DNA of 64,000 nucleotides. Origin: Hermatobates lingyangjiaoensis (Eukaryota; Arthropoda; Insecta; Hemiptera; Hermatobatidae). A program made the position numbers and the translations under genes. Below the pieces are notes generated by a model that was not told the DNA's origin, searched no databases, and was given only the letters and a program-made list of their open reading frames with translations. Below, piece after piece: positions 31,478 to 43,244 of this stretch. Each line of letters opens with the position of its first letter. Position 1 is the stretch's first letter. Where the stretch lies: assembly GCA_026182355.1 (NCBI GenBank), contig JAPFBL010000256.1:372001-436000 (forward strand). The letters are read 5' to 3'.

Positions 31478-32085
31478 ATTTTAATTAATTTATATTGTTT
31501 ATTGTGGTATTTAATTCATATATATATATATATATCAGTATTTCACTGAAATGCGTAGCAACTCCTGTCGCCCTAGGATTGTATGATTTGCGTTGTGCTC
31601 CACTCCGCGATCTCTTTGTTAAATGTAGACCTTGACGAATTCGTATATCTAACTGCGTCCACTTTATAGTCACAGCAGTCCAACATATCAGTATCTATTA
31701 ACTTTCCTTAGTAGTTTAAATGAAAAATCTTGAGTTTCATTACTAAGTATTGCCATTTTCATATTTTGTAGAAAAAAAAGTTAATGAAATACTCGTAGTC
31801 TCCCATATATTTTACCCTACTATGAGTAAATGTAAACAAACAGGTTATAAAACCTTATCTATTATGAAGAGGTTTATAAATGAGGGGTCCGTACACCCCT
31901 AATACTACCTAATAACTGATTGCATAATATTAGAATTTACATATTTTGATAAATAGTGCCTGGTCATTGAAACGAACATTAAAAAATAATATATGTTAAG
32001 CAAATATTTGTGTTTTTTTAACTACTTTATCAAAGTTCTTCGTTCTAAATTCTGATTACTTTGAATAAATTATTTATTGTTGTTT
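31478..32085. other. Intergenic DNA, second copy of a small repeat
   Basis: A (TA)n run at 31518-31535; 31830-31905 repeats 31055-31135. The rest is unrecognised. Confidence 0.45.
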
Positions 32086-32089
32086 GCTT

Positions 32090-32745
32090 TCCAACGCCCA
32101 CGTTTATAAGGCTTTCACCTTTTAGTGCTGTTCTAGGAGCGGAAATTGTGGTTCATTTCATATTTGCATCCATTTTGGTAATGGGCAAGCCATATTACCT
32201 GTTGATTCTACATTAGGAGTCTTAAATTTGTCTAACTGAAGTGTATTTAGAATAGGGATCTTTAACGAGTACTTGACATCGTACAGGCTTGGAATCGACG
32301 CTTCTGAAGGATACTAGTCGGCCTGATTTGATTTTGGTGATTATATGGCTGAGAAAGCTTAGAAACAGATATAAAGTCAAAACAGGTTCCGAGGGACAAC
32401 GTGCTCAGATTTATCCACCTCCGATGGACGATTAATCGAACCCCGGACCTACCACTTCAAAGGCGAGTACGTTAACCACTGAGCTAACCTGGACCCCCTT
32501 AACGTCCTATCCGAGGGACAACGTGCTCAGATTTATCCACCTCCAATGGACGATTAATCGAACCCCGGGCCTACCACTTCAGAGGCGAGTACGTTAACCA
32601 CTGAAATAACCTGGCCCCCCTTAACGTCCTATCCGAGGGATAACGTGCTGAGATTTATCCACCTCTGATGGACGATTAATCGAACCCCGGGCCTACCACT
32701 TCAGAGGCGAGTACGTTAACCACTGAGCTAATCTGACCGCTTGGA
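32090..32745 (-). mobile_element. tRNA-derived SINE with triplicated head
   Basis: Three tandem copies of about 120 bp (about 32385-32497, 32498-32619, 32620-32740). Each on the minus strand contains GCTCAGTGGTTAACGTACTC (box A), GGGGTTCGATTAATCG (box B-like) and 'gagcacgttgtccctcgga'. Downstream on the minus strand comes the single body/tail: CCTGTACGATGTCAAGTACT, GATCCCTATTCTAAAT, TAGAATCAACAGG. The 32100-32140 end matches 13123-13160 inverted. Confidence 0.8.
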
Positions 32746-32749
32746 ATAA

Positions 32750-33985
32750 CTAAAGCATTCACTCACCTACATCGCAATTCCATACACTTAGTTATTTTGG
32801 CTAAAATATCCAAATTGTAGTAAGTTCGTTTTGCTATAGAATTCTAGATTTGTATTTCATACATTTTTGCCTCACATGCTGCTAAAAATAACCGCCATTT
32901 GCATCATAAATCCATAACAATGTTCGACTTATAACAACAAAAGGAAAAGAGTTAATGACGACTGTAACTAGCTTGAAATGTAACTAGTTCTATAAGAGAT
33001 TGTTTGCTGGAGAGAAAGTGTCGGAGGATGGCCGAGATGTAGCCATTAGCAGGTGGGACAGTCTTGGGTAAGTGTCGGTGTGATTGCAAGGGTTGTATAA
33101 AGTGGTTACGTGCCTAAGTGCGCAGTCTGCGCGTTCCAATCGATGAGCTTAGCCGTAACATCCTCTTACGCGCTGCCCTGATAACGCTCTCCTCTAACAC
33201 ATTTAATAGCTCGTCTTGATCAACAGTCTCTTACAAGGAATCATCTCTCAAAACAAAACTATTCCTTTAATAGCTACCTTAGCACTGCTTTGTGCCATTA
33301 AATAACAACATTATGAAATATCTTTCTAACTAGAGTTTTTATTTTACTTTAAATCAAGCATATAGCTCATTAAAAAATAAACGCGCTATTTTGATATCTC
33401 TACACATCTGGAGACCTCCGAGTCCTTTTTTTATATTTTAAAATGATGACTGGGTGCTTGTTTATGCATTAAAAATGTTTTTATTACTCTATAATTCGCA
33501 TCACTTGACAAATTTCCACTACTTAAATACCCAAAACTTCTTTAGGCAGAAATGAACTGTTGCTTTTGTACACTATTGCATCATGGAACAATTACTTAAC
33601 CACAATGCTTATAAAAGCAAGAGACAGTATTTTCCTCTTTATTGGGTATTCTAGAGATTTGAAATATTGTATATAAGTCTTCATCTTCGGTTTGACGTTT
33701 GTTTTGGTTGAAAGATCGTAGTCAGTTTTCTGATTTCTTACTGTGGTTTAGACGTTGATAAAGGGTATATGTAAAGATATTAGGCCATTTATAAGAGCTA
33801 ACTTTAATTTAATCTACCTAAAACCTTACCAGGGTCAAGAGATAAACTTTCATTACGATTAAGCCATTTGGAAAAGCATAGTAGACTCTCTAAGAATAAT
33901 AACAAATATTAATATATATTTTTAATCGAATATTTTCTTTATTTGGACCACATATATTTAACAATATTTTTCTTTTTTATCAAGA
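32750..33985. other. Intergenic DNA
   Basis: 33695-33760 (TTGGTTGAAAGATCGTAGTC, CTTACTGTGGTTTA) is a decayed family C arm. A mildly GC-rich stretch lies at 33010-33200. Nothing else recognised. Confidence 0.45.
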
Positions 33986-34360
33986 TTTGGTCTAGTTTCA
34001 ATAATACAACACCTTTAGCTGGCGTTTCGTCTATATTTGTAGACATCTTCAGAGTTACATCAAGTTTTTTAAGGTTGTTTTGAGTCAACGAGTCTGATTA
34101 GAAGGTTCGAAAACTAGTCACTAGGGCAGCACACTAGCTGATTTGAACACAAACCCTTATGTAGTTGCTTCCTCACAATAGAAAAATACCAAGGTAATTA
34201 TGTATATTAATTAAATAATGCAATATAATTACTTTTAAAGTTATTGTAATTAAATTCTGTATTGATGTAGCCCTGAATATGTCCACAAATATAGAAACGT
34301 CGGCTTAAATGTGTTGTATTATTGAAGCTAGACCAAACCTCGATAAAAAGAAAACTAGTG
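33965..34360. repeat. Decayed PLE foldback with two cores
   Basis: Arms 33985-34055 and 34255-34340 share TTGGTCTAG.TTCAATAATACAACAC and the core. The left (minus) core is kept and the right has CTGAATA and TAGAAACGTC. The long loop (34070-34250) contains other sequence. Confidence 0.7.
34021..34052 (-). ncRNA. Hammerhead-like core, ACGT type (one change)
   Basis: Minus strand: CTGAAGA, unpaired T, 5-bp stem II GTCTA/TAGAC, GAAA, then ACGC where the sister arm has ACGT, and H17 = C. A 2-bp stem I (CT/AG). Confidence 0.55.
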
Positions 34361-35095
34361 TTATATATTTTTATCTATTTAAGCTGACTTTACTGATAAT
34401 GTATCAGGTGACATTGCTAAATTCTTCCATTACATTTATTAAGTTGATTAATTGATAGTAAGTTGACATATCATTCAGTACTCTATTATCGATCGCCAGT
34501 TCTTTTAAACAAACATACCAATTATTTTCTCTATAATAGCATAATGTATCAATATAAAAAAAATGAATTATCGAAATAGTTCATTCATTGTGATAATGCA
34601 GGCAATTATAGTAAAGTTGAGTGTAGACCACCCCAGATTTGTTTTGTCTTGTTTACAAAAGATAAGTCACGGCGGTGCCCAAAGCGAAGTTTAATTTGCC
34701 TCTCATGAATGAAGTTGACATTTTGAAATCAATTTAAAATGGCAAAGCTTTGTATGGTAATGTTATTGTGCAGTCATCGAAGGGACGGGGTTGACTTGAG
34801 AGGAGGCCTGTGATTGTCAGGAATGGCATTGTTAAGCCTGTTCTTTCAAGCACTTTCTTCATCTCATTACAGCAGTTAGGGTTTAAACAAAGGCGAAGCA
34901 CCATCATACACTAAGCAATGAATCAATCGGACTCCAAACCCAAAAATACACAGAACTCAATGTCATTGTTTATGGCAAAATGAATTGCTTTCTAAATAGG
35001 CCTCAAATGATTGACACAGTTAGTCGAAAAACAATTCCTTTCTGAACAGGTTTGCTTTTATATTCTAACTGCAATCAGTTATATGTAGTATTTGC
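34361..35095. other. Intergenic DNA
   Basis: TTGAGTGTAGACCACCCCAGA near 34616 recurs near 60559 ('ttgagtgtagaccactccag'), a small shared repeat. Otherwise unrecognised. Confidence 0.45.
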
Positions 35096-35099
35096 TCAT

Positions 35100-35330
35100 T
35101 GTAGACTAAAAAAAGTTAATGAAATAGTCTCTAATATAAACAACGCGTTTCGAACCCTTAGTATTCTTCTTTAGGCATTAACTAGGGATGAGTATCGTAC
35201 CTGTGGTATAGTTGTACCACAGACACTCATCCTTGGTTATGCCTGAAGAAGAACACTACATGTTCGAAACGCGTTTATATTATTAAATTTCTATATGCGG
35301 AGACTCTTGCATTAACTTTATTACCCTACA
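35100..35330. repeat. Foldback, family D variant
   Basis: Arms ('gtagactaaaaaaagttaat', AACAACGCGTTTCGAA, GGATGAGT) meet at GGTATAGTTGTACC (about 35200). The left core (35142-35174 minus) has CTAAAGA (G5 to A); the right core is intact. Confidence 0.85.
35243..35275 (+). ncRNA. Hammerhead-like core, ACGCGT type
   Basis: CTGAAGA (35243-35249), unpaired A, stem II GAACA/TGTTC, GAAA (35266-35269), ACGCGT and H17 = T. Note N7 = A and spacer base A here, against T and T at 18227. Confidence 0.65.
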
Positions 35331-35564
35331 ATTGCTTGTATATTTTACACACCATTTAATAATTCAGTTGATATAAAATCCTTTGACATTAGACAATAGT
35401 TAATGATAAATTTAAGAAAATTTACTTCCTCAAACAGTTTATTTCATATTTTCATATTACTTACATATCTTTATTGAAACAAAATTTGATGAGAGGGTTA
35501 CATAAATCATCTAACTACAATTCATTATTTAGAAGAAAAAAAATTAAAGCTGAAAAAATTGAAC

Positions 35565-35720
35565 TTTATTACTTACTAGTTGTTCAATCCGTAATTGTGT
35601 GGTATTTACTCATACTGGGGTAAATAGATAAATCAAAGTCTCCGCAAATAAAAAAGAAGCTTTTTTTATTCTACTCGTTTAGAGCACTTTGTGTTCATCG
35701 TCAGGTAAAGTATAATACAG
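35565..35720 (-). repeat. Family D single arm
   Basis: 'gtgtggtatttactcatact', 'gataaatcaaagtctccgca' and CTTTGTGTTCATCGTCAGG as in the 25.3-kb copy. Its core reads CTGACGA, T, GAACACAAAGTGCTC, then TAAA: GAAA is damaged. Confidence 0.7.
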
Positions 35721-35744
35721 TAATATGTAATATATAATATACAA

Positions 35745-35965
35745 TCAATGATCAAGCCACAATAGGAAATGGGAAAACAAGACTAAGATCTTTCAACCGT
35801 AACAGTCTTTGTCAGAGTCAAAAACCCAACTGGATTTATTGAAAAGTTATTGAACTTTTGACTCTGACGAAGACCGCTTGTTACGATTGAAAGGTTTTAG
35901 TCTTCTTTTCCCATTTCATATTGTGGTTTGATCATTGATTGTTATTTCACGTGTTTATGTGAATT
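35745..35965. repeat. Foldback, family C
   Basis: Left arm core 35785-35818 (minus) is shortened in stem II. The right arm core (35865 onward) ends GAAAGGTTTT, with the AGATCT palindrome lost. Flanks are degenerate TATAATATACAATG sequence. Confidence 0.8.
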
Positions 35966-35984
35966 TTTTTTATATAATATACAA

Positions 35985-36295
35985 TGTATATACATTGTAA
36001 TATACAATACAAATTACAAATTAAAAGATACAAAAATAACCGACATTGTATACAATGAAATGAAAAAAAAAATGACATACACAAAGTAAGGAGTAAAGGA
36101 ACCGACCAGAGTCTGAATTTTTCATTTTATTGTATACAATTCCGGTTATTTTTGTAACTTTTAATTTTTATTTTGTATTGTTGAAGTTACCTGATGATGA
36201 ACACGAAATGTTCGAAACACGTGGAATGAAAAAAAAGCTTCTTTTTTTTTGTTTGAGGAAACTTTCATTTATTCATTGAACCCAGTATGAGCTTT
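35985..36295. repeat. Foldback with a family D end
   Basis: 'caatacaaattacaaattaa' and 'ataaccgacattgtatacaatg' (35995-36070) pair with 36120-36180. It is followed by CTGATGA, T, GAACA/TGTTC, GAAACACGTG (36191-36224), where the palindrome is CACGTG and H17 would be G, so the core is inactive-looking. Confidence 0.65.
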
Positions 36296-36299
36296 TCTA

Positions 36300-37165
36300 A
36301 TCTTTTATTTGACAATAAATAATATTCAGTAAAATATTAGAAGAGAAAATTGTGAAGTTAAAGAATAAAACAATACTTTCCCAAAGACGTGATTGCATGT
36401 TGCACTAAGAAAGCCACTGTCCTTAGTTCCTTCAACCCACTATCTTTCCATTATTGCAACTTAAAAATAGTGAATTTGACATTTTTTTTTACAGTAAATA
36501 AACTTCAATCATTTGAACAATACATAATAAAAAAATCCTGAATCATTCATATTTACCGTAATAACTTTCACTAGTAACAATTAAAAACAAATGATTTTTC
36601 ATTTATCATTTCAATGAACTTCTGAAATCACCAATTTGATTATTGCTCCGGGGATTTTTTTTCTTTTTAGAACGAAACTAATTTACCTAATGTGTGACAA
36701 GATTGAAGAATCACGACTGTCACGATATCGACGACATCACGTACTTGACAAATGACTATCTGGCTGTCTGAGGCACTCAATGCGTTTTCCAACAATAGCA
36801 GGAAACACATGACTTTGTTACCAATAAACTGCCTTTGAATTAATACGGATTCATAAAGATTATTTCAAATAACTTTTGTTTAACGTTATTTTGAATTTAA
36901 CTTTTTAATTAAACAACAATATGAAATAGTTATACCTTAAGAAGAACAAAAAAGAAAGTTGAATTTTATTCTAAATTTGAATATTAACATCTAAAATCTA
37001 AACAAGAACTAAACAGCTTTAGATAAAGCAGTAATTTATATACTATAAACTACAATATGATACTGTAAAAGGGCGCAAAGGTTTTCGACCAGCATCCGCA
37101 TCCATGAGAACAGGCATGATATAATTCTGGTAATTCTAATCAAGACCGTTCCTCGTCAAAGAATC
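36300..37165. other. AT-rich DNA, nothing recognised
   Basis: No signature. Confidence 0.45.
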
Positions 37166-37173
37166 TTTTACTA

Positions 37174-37736
37174 CCGTCTTTTTCCAAAAATAAGACACTG
37201 TCTTACTTTTTTTTTTCAGGTCAAAATCCGTGCTAGGGCTTATTCTCGGGGAGGGCTTCAAGTACATTAAGTAGATTTACATATTTTTGTTTAATATTTA
37301 TTTTTAAACAATAATTTAAATTTATTCCATTTAGTCATGTCATCTTCTAGAACATCGTCATAAACTATCAAAATGTTGAATTCCGTTCTGATTTTCCTCC
37401 AAATCTATTTCCTGTAGAATCATTCGTCTGAATCTCCCATGTCTTGCAATATAGTTGTGGTTAAATTAATACTTCTTGTCTAAGTAGCCTCCTTGAAACG
37501 AACTTTAGAGGTAAACAAAGAATTTCTTGGAATATTTTTTTCCAAAGAATTCTCTGAAATATTACGACAGCTACGAGATACCCACTTCTTTCAACAGCAA
37601 TTTTTTAACGCATTATATTTTTCACATTATCTTAACTACTAGTGCCTATTTTCAGGAGAGGGCTTATAGTCCAAAACGTCCCAAAAATCACGCAGGACTT
37701 ATTTTCGGGGAATGTCTTATTTTCGGAAAAATACGG
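37174..37736. mobile_element. DNA transposon with CCGTATTTTTCCGAAAATAAG-type ends
   Basis: Ends are CCGTCTTTTTCCAAAAATAA and the complement of CCGTATTTTTCCGAAAATAA. Subterminal 'gctagggcttattctcggg' mirrors 'caggacttattttcgggg'. TACTA flanks both sides (37169-37173, 37737-37741). This kind of end is known from widespread MITE families in animals. The core (37300-37600, minus) has traces of open sequence such as IVYDDVLEDDMTK, possibly a transposase relic; unproven. Confidence 0.75.
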
Positions 37737-37744
37737 TACTAGAG

Positions 37745-38680
37745 TTTGGAGTTTCACTGTGTTTTTGGAACACTGTCAATAGTTTTTAGATATTAATCAC
37801 TAATTAGTGATAATCACCAGTCACTAATTAGATATTAGTCGAGACGACTAATACTAGTAAAAAAACACATAACTTTAAGTTCTAACAAATAACAATGACT
37901 TTATTATGATTGCGTTCACTTTAACTTAACTTTTTACTGCTTTTTAATTTTTTAATTTTAAAAACAGCACGAAGAATTTAAATTAATTTATTCATATAAA
38001 ACAAAATACGTGAAAATATAAAAACCGTAATATTCATTAAAAGAAAAAATGGAATATCCTATCGAATATAATTTCTATTTGAATGATATCGTCATTCTAT
38101 TGCTAGCATGCCAAAATAGTTTTGATTATATCCGTGCAATGCATACGATTCTGAAAGAATCATATAATGATAGATAAATAAGTATGATAGCTTTTGAAAT
38201 TAATCAAATATTAATTTGTTTTCGAAATTTGCAAAGAATAATGACTTTATTATAGTTACCTTCACTTAATTACGTGATTATAAATTACGTGAAAATTTTG
38301 AATTACAATTTTTTTTTTAAATGAATATTCCAGTTTTTTATGAGCAAAGTTATGAATGATAATATAGCGCGTCATAGAAGAAAATGTATTAGGGACTTTC
38401 ACGTCGACTAAAGAGATGGCAGACGGATTTGTCATTGTAGGGCAGGTGGTTCAAGGAGCATGGCGATGATATCAGGAGCCGGCGGAGTTATCTGCCACGG
38501 CCTTTCATCCCATCTTTGGTATACTTGCTCACTTTCCCTTATAAAACAACTTTAATTAATTTTGCTGCTTCAACATGACGTTGTAGCGCAGACAAGCGGA
38601 TCTTTATCAGAGCACTGATTATAATCAGGGGAGCCAAATCAAAAATGTCTCCATTTATGTATTCTAGAAAATTTAACATA
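37745..38680. other. AT-rich DNA, nothing recognised
   Basis: Only TTAGTGATAATCACCAGTCACTAA-like inverted bits (about 37795-37830) are seen. Confidence 0.45.
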
Positions 38681-38684
38681 ACTA

Positions 38685-38895
38685 TGAGGCCGAATGGTCT
38701 TATGATTAGGCGACCCCTATGGTCTATAGTTTAAGGATTACCTCAGTATCCATACGGATTCGGTCGTCCCCCTCCGAAGAGGGAAGTACCCATTCCCCCG
38801 GGCCAGGGCTCATTAAGAATGAGTACCATTATATGAGCATTTGCCAATAAATGCTCCCACCCACTGGTGAGGGCCGCAGGTCTTGTGTAGTAGTC
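38685..38895 (+). repeat. GC-richer segment, possible SINE-like sequence
   Basis: 'gaggccgaatggtcttatga' followed by 'gcgacccctatggtctatag' and GGATTCGGTCGTCC has the rough look of tRNA boxes A and B. No second copy in the window allows a test. Confidence 0.25.
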
Positions 38896-38902
38896 TTGTA
38901 TG

Positions 38903-39188
38903 CAGTGATGTAGCAACTATTTTTGCCGCCGGTGCAGTCGTAAGATTTGCGCCCCCCCCCAACCCTCTCGCTAGCCGTTGATAATCCGTTAACTTTCAAA
39001 ATTCCAGAAAGCCCTCAAAATATTTATTTTCATAGAATTACAATCAACGATCTTTAAAAAATCAGTTTGGCGTAAAATTTCATATTTCTTATAGATTTTC
39101 ATTGCTTAATTTTTTTCTATTTTCTATCTTTATAACCTGAAAATGCCGCCAGATCGCAAGTGCTGCCCTCTCTTTTGCAACGTTACTG
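38903..39188. mobile_element. hAT-like MITE
   Basis: Ends are CAGTGATGTAGCAAC and the complement of CAGTAACGTTGCAAAAG. It has ATTTTTGCCGCC near both ends and a C-tract at 38952-38960, plus the shared core 'ttgataatccgttaactttc' and 'aaatatttattttcatagaa'. Flanking 8-mers (CTTGTATG, CTTTCTGG) do not match well. Confidence 0.65.
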
Positions 39189-39354
39189 CTTTCTGGTCAT
39201 CATCTTCAAGAGTAACTGATACACAATAAGTTGTTAACTAGAAGGACCCTAAACCGGTGGAGCTTTCCAGAGATATATGAGGTATGACAGATGTCATTGA
39301 TCCAATTTTTCTATGAAAATACGATCCGCAACTGACAAAGTTCAATGTAGACAA

Positions 39355-39510
39355 AGAAACATAGATAAATTAAAAACACACACTAACGGTCTCTAATTTT
39401 TGGGTTGAACCGTCTTCATGGGAGATAAGAAAGGGAAACCAATCGCACTGGTACAGAGACGGTTGACCACCCTTTGCGCATGGTTTCCCTCTCTTATCTC
39501 TCCTGAAGAC
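39355..39510. repeat. Foldback, family B, right arm cut
   Basis: The left arm is complete ('aaacatagataaattaaaaa' to GGTTGAACCGTCTTCATGGG). The right arm stops at TCTCTCCTGAAGACGG (39510), and unrelated sequence replaces its outer half. The left core reads ATGAAGA. Confidence 0.75.
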
Positions 39511-39915
39511 GGATATTATTGATATTGTTAGAAACGAATCTGTCGAGGAGCAGCTACTTATTGAAAGAACCCAATACAAAGTCTCCAGACAAGGAAATCT
39601 CAATAATAGGATTTGATTGAATGGCACTGCTGAATGTAACGTGAGAGGAACACGACGTGTTCGTGAGCCTGCTGAAGCAAAGCTGCGTGCATCGCTTAGC
39701 TTGCTTTGAAGTGGCAGAACGCCGCTCATGTAAACTTGCATGGCTGTAGGTCAGTAGTCGTACTTGAGTCAGAAAGGGAAGTCACCGATTAGCCTTATCT
39801 AGAAGATGTCTGGGTAACATGTTTGTAATTATTTATGAGGTTAACAACACTGGTAATATTAAGGAAGTTTCACTTCAACAACTAAATAACAGAGAGTAAA
39901 AGGAAGAAACACTCA
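39511..39915. other. Unrecognised segment with open frames on both strands
   Basis: Open on the minus strand (39370-39741) and largely open on the plus strand (SSYLLKEPNTKSPDKEISII, stop, EEHDVFVSLLKQSCVHRLACF). Composition is more balanced than the surroundings. No family recognised. It replaces the outer part of a foldback arm, so it is probably an insertion. Confidence 0.3.
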
Positions 39916-39918
39916 AAA

Positions 39919-40222
39919 GAGTTCATCAGTGCCCTATACCTTAGTGAGGCACAAGTAACCTGCAATGAACACTAAGAGTTCATCAGTGTCCTGTACCTTA
40001 GTAAGGCACATGTAACCTACAATGAACACTAAGAGTTCATCAGTGTCCTGTACCTTAGTGAGGCACAAGTATCCTGCAATGAACACTAAGAGTTCATCAG
40101 TGTCCTATACCTTAGTGAGGTACAAGTAACCTGCAATGAACACTAAGAGTTCATCAGTGTCCTGTACCTTAGTGAGGCACAAGTAACCTGCAATGAACAC
40201 TAAGATTTCATCAGTGTCCTAT
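39919..40222 (+). repeat. Minisatellite, 57-bp unit, about 5.3 copies
   Basis: Starts at 39919, 39976, 40033, 40090, 40147 and 40204 with GAGTTCATCAGTG and CTTAGTGAGGCACAAGTAAC. The period is exactly 57 throughout, a multiple of three, but every frame has a stop in each unit, so it is not coding. Confidence 0.95.
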
Positions 40223-40727
40223 TATTCCACATTACCTTACTGAGGCTTTTTCATAAAAGGCAGAGTTCATTTACAGAAGATCAGTAAAACAGCCTTATTT
40301 TGACTTAAATGTAACAGAACTATAAGAAGTGACAGTGTAGAAGGTTTTTAAGTTTATGATATATTGAATTGGAACAGGTGATGAATGCAATGTGATTTGC
40401 TTTGAGTAATCAGTACCTTAGAGTATTACAACAAGCCTCAATACATAACCCAGTTTGAGTATTTCACGTATTATTACATTCTCGAAGCAGTAAAATAGAA
40501 CTAGAAAAGAAGACACTAATTTGAAACGTGTACTTTAAAAGTTCCAATACTATTCTTCTGATTGTGCTCTCAAATATATTTCCATTATTGTTTCATATAT
40601 TATTTCATTATTGTGTGGTATTTACTCATGAGTAGAATAAGGAGAAGAAACTTTAAGTCTCAACATAAAAGATTATTCAACGTCGAAGCAGTTCGAACAC
40701 TTTTTTTATGGGCCTTTTGTTTGATCG
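40223..40727. other. AT-rich DNA, nothing recognised
   Basis: No signature. Confidence 0.4.
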
Positions 40728-40975
40728 GTTATTCTACAGCTTCTACATTGGGAGTCCTAAATTTTGCCTAACTCAAGTGCATTTCGAGTAGAGATCTTTA
40801 ACGAATACCTGATTCGTACAGGCTCGGAACCGACGGCTTAACGTCCCTCCGAGGGATGACGATCTCAGATTTATTCACTTCCCTAGTGAATAAATCGAGG
40901 GCCAGGTGGAGTTCGAACCCCTGACTACCAGCCCAGAGGACAGTATGTTAACCACTGAACTAACCTAGCCCTCCC
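40728..40975 (-). mobile_element. tRNA-derived SINE
   Basis: Minus strand: GGCTAGGTTAGTTCAGTGG (box A), GGGGTTCGAACTCC (good box B), then CTGGCCCTCGATTTATTCAC, 'gaataaatctgagatcgtc', CCGAGCCTGTACG, and a tail GGCAAAATTTAGGACTCCCA ending near CTGTAGAATAACCGATCAAA. The most complete copy in the window. Confidence 0.88.
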
Positions 40976-40979
40976 GAAC

Positions 40980-41625
40980 ACTTAGGTTGCATGTGCCTCA
41001 GTTGTTGCAGAGTGTTCAAGGAGTACAACAGGATTCATTAACATGTATGTTATTACATGACGTCATGCCTTAACTTGTTACGAAAAATAGCATCCTTTAA
41101 AATGTTTGAAAACGAACAATGTTATGATTTTCCTTAACGAAGTTAATTATATGAGAATTAATTTATCGGGCGAAGCTCCTTTTCAAAGGTTTATACATGT
41201 TTCTCAACTGAGTTTTGCAACTAATCTTAAACAGACGATGCAACAGTATAATGTATAATAATGGCAAGGCATGATCATTAATACATTACAACATTCAGTC
41301 CTCGGACGGGAACAAAATTCATAAAGCCCCTTCCTGAAGGCCTCCGTTATAAAGATTTCACCAATGTTTACACAACCATGTGTTTTCCTTATGTTTGATT
41401 TCTAATTAAATACACTCAAGTGCTTATTAAAATAATAACTTTCGCTAAAACAATTCAGTGAAAGAAAAAATATGGCATGTCAATTAGAATCACTGGGTTG
41501 TATTCGACTACCATTTTTGTAGATAGAATTAAATTAGTTTTTCTCGTTGAAACTTTCATGTTACTTCATATTTTACCTTATTTTATAAATTACGTTATAT
41601 AGTAAATTACTAGACGACCCGTGAC
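40980..41625. other. Intergenic DNA, nothing recognised
   Basis: No signature. Confidence 0.4.
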
Positions 41626-41629
41626 ATAT

Positions 41630-41995
41630 TGTGTCACTCAGTGCTAAGAAATGAAAGCAACAGTTAATTATATACATTCACTGAATGTGACTGACAGGAT
41701 TAACTGTTATTACTGTATCTTGAAAACAAAGATTATTATATGGCCCAAATTTGTGATATAATATTCTTAATATGAATCATATATATAACAGTATTTATAT
41801 TTAATAAAATAAAAAAATTATTTGAAATTAAAAAAATTATTTATTTTATTACATAAATGAATAAAACATCAATTCAAGGAATATACACAATCAAACAATT
41901 TAAAACTACAAAACCTATGTATTGAAATATGCTATTTATTTTACCCAACATAAAATAACATTAATGAAAGGAATGTGTCTTTATAATATTACCTT
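41630..41995 (+). repeat. Dispersed repeat, inverted copy at 63640-64000
   Basis: Shared blocks in order: 'tgaatgtgactgacaggatt', 'aacatcaattcaaggaatat' and 'tttacccaacataaaataac' to AAAGGAATGTGTCTTTATA, with many small differences. Confidence 0.7.
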
Positions 41996-41999
41996 AGAC

Positions 42000-43080
42000 A
42001 ATTCGTATTTAAGCTGATATTTGTGTTCAAGTATATATTTCTAAAATTATTCATTTTAAATCTCTAATATAATAGTTTATTACCTATGCTTTCGTAATTG
42101 TGTACACAGTTTAATGCATAAGTTCCAAAAACGAATTTTAAATCAGAACGATGACTTTGACATTTTGATTGGAACCTGAAAACTGACCGATCCTGATAAA
42201 TAAGATTTGTTTTATATACATGTTTAACAAGAATAAAAACGTTCACAAAAATGTGAAATACAAAAGGCATCGTCTAAACAACAATAAGATTTTCCAAAAT
42301 TGGGACAGAGATCTTTCGTAAAAAAAACTCAGATTTATTCTATAACATTAATAGATTTTACATTCAGAGTCATTAATTTTACTTGACTTATGTTGAGAGA
42401 ATTTATTTGTCATTCTACTTTCTTTTTAATGTCATTATTTATAAAGTAATACATTATTCACTGTTTTCTTAAAATAGCTATTTCTTTAATTCATCATAAA
42501 ATGGAATTAACAAGTATTCCAATTTTCACTTGTGTGCAAACATACAAACAAGAACATCAGAGTTTTATAAGTTTGTAGAAGATTAATAAAGCGTATTTAC
42601 AGTGGAGTGATTTACGATAATACTTGTAAAATAGTATGAAGTTAAATTTATGAAGCAATGATTCATATCGTATTGACTTTTATTTGAATTTATAAATACT
42701 TACTGAATCAAATTGTAAGATAATCAAGTAAAAGTAATGTTCATGTAACTTATTTATTTTTAACGAAATAAAAAGCAACTGTATTTTTGTTTCACATGCA
42801 TTCCCTGCATGCAAATGGACTTTTGGTTACGTGTAAAGGTTTCAGTTGACGAAGACACACTGTTTGTTCAGCTGACCGAGACAGGCAACCACGCAGATAC
42901 ACACTGCATATGTGTTAAAATGTCAGAATAAACACATGTAACTCTAGAATCAAAGAAACTAATTTCAATATCAATCGAAAAGGTGAAAGGAAACTGCTTC
43001 GAGGTATAAATCCAAAATAATAAAGAACTCCAAAATAATAAAGCAGGAAGAAGACCCGTTAAGACTATATTATGGAAGTT
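42000..43080. other. AT-rich DNA, nothing recognised
   Basis: No repeat or coding signature. Confidence 0.45.
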
Positions 43081-43087
43081 CCCTAAT

Positions 43088-43205
43088 CAGTGGCATAGAA
43101 ACCATTTATGCCACCCGGGGAGGACCCCCCCCCCCCCCCTGCTATAGTCACGCTATAAAAATGGCCAAATATATCAATTTTTTTGTCAATTTTTCTTGTA
43201 ATATA
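43088..43205 (+). mobile_element. hAT-like end, truncated at a foldback
   Basis: CAGTGGCATAGAAACCATTT, GCCACCCGGGGAGGA and a C-tract (43124-43139) as in the other hAT-like copies; cut short by the (TA)n/foldback block starting near 43212. No far end found. Confidence 0.6.
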
Positions 43206-43244
43206 AATTGAAAAATTTAATTTTTATATATATATATATATATA

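Noticed and set aside
38903..39188. 8-bp target duplication for this hAT-like copy
   Set aside because: The flanks CTTGTATG and CTTTCTGG agree at only half the positions, so I do not claim it.
39919..40222. Repeat protein encoded by the 57-bp unit (19 codons)
   Set aside because: Each of the three plus-strand frames has a stop codon in every unit.
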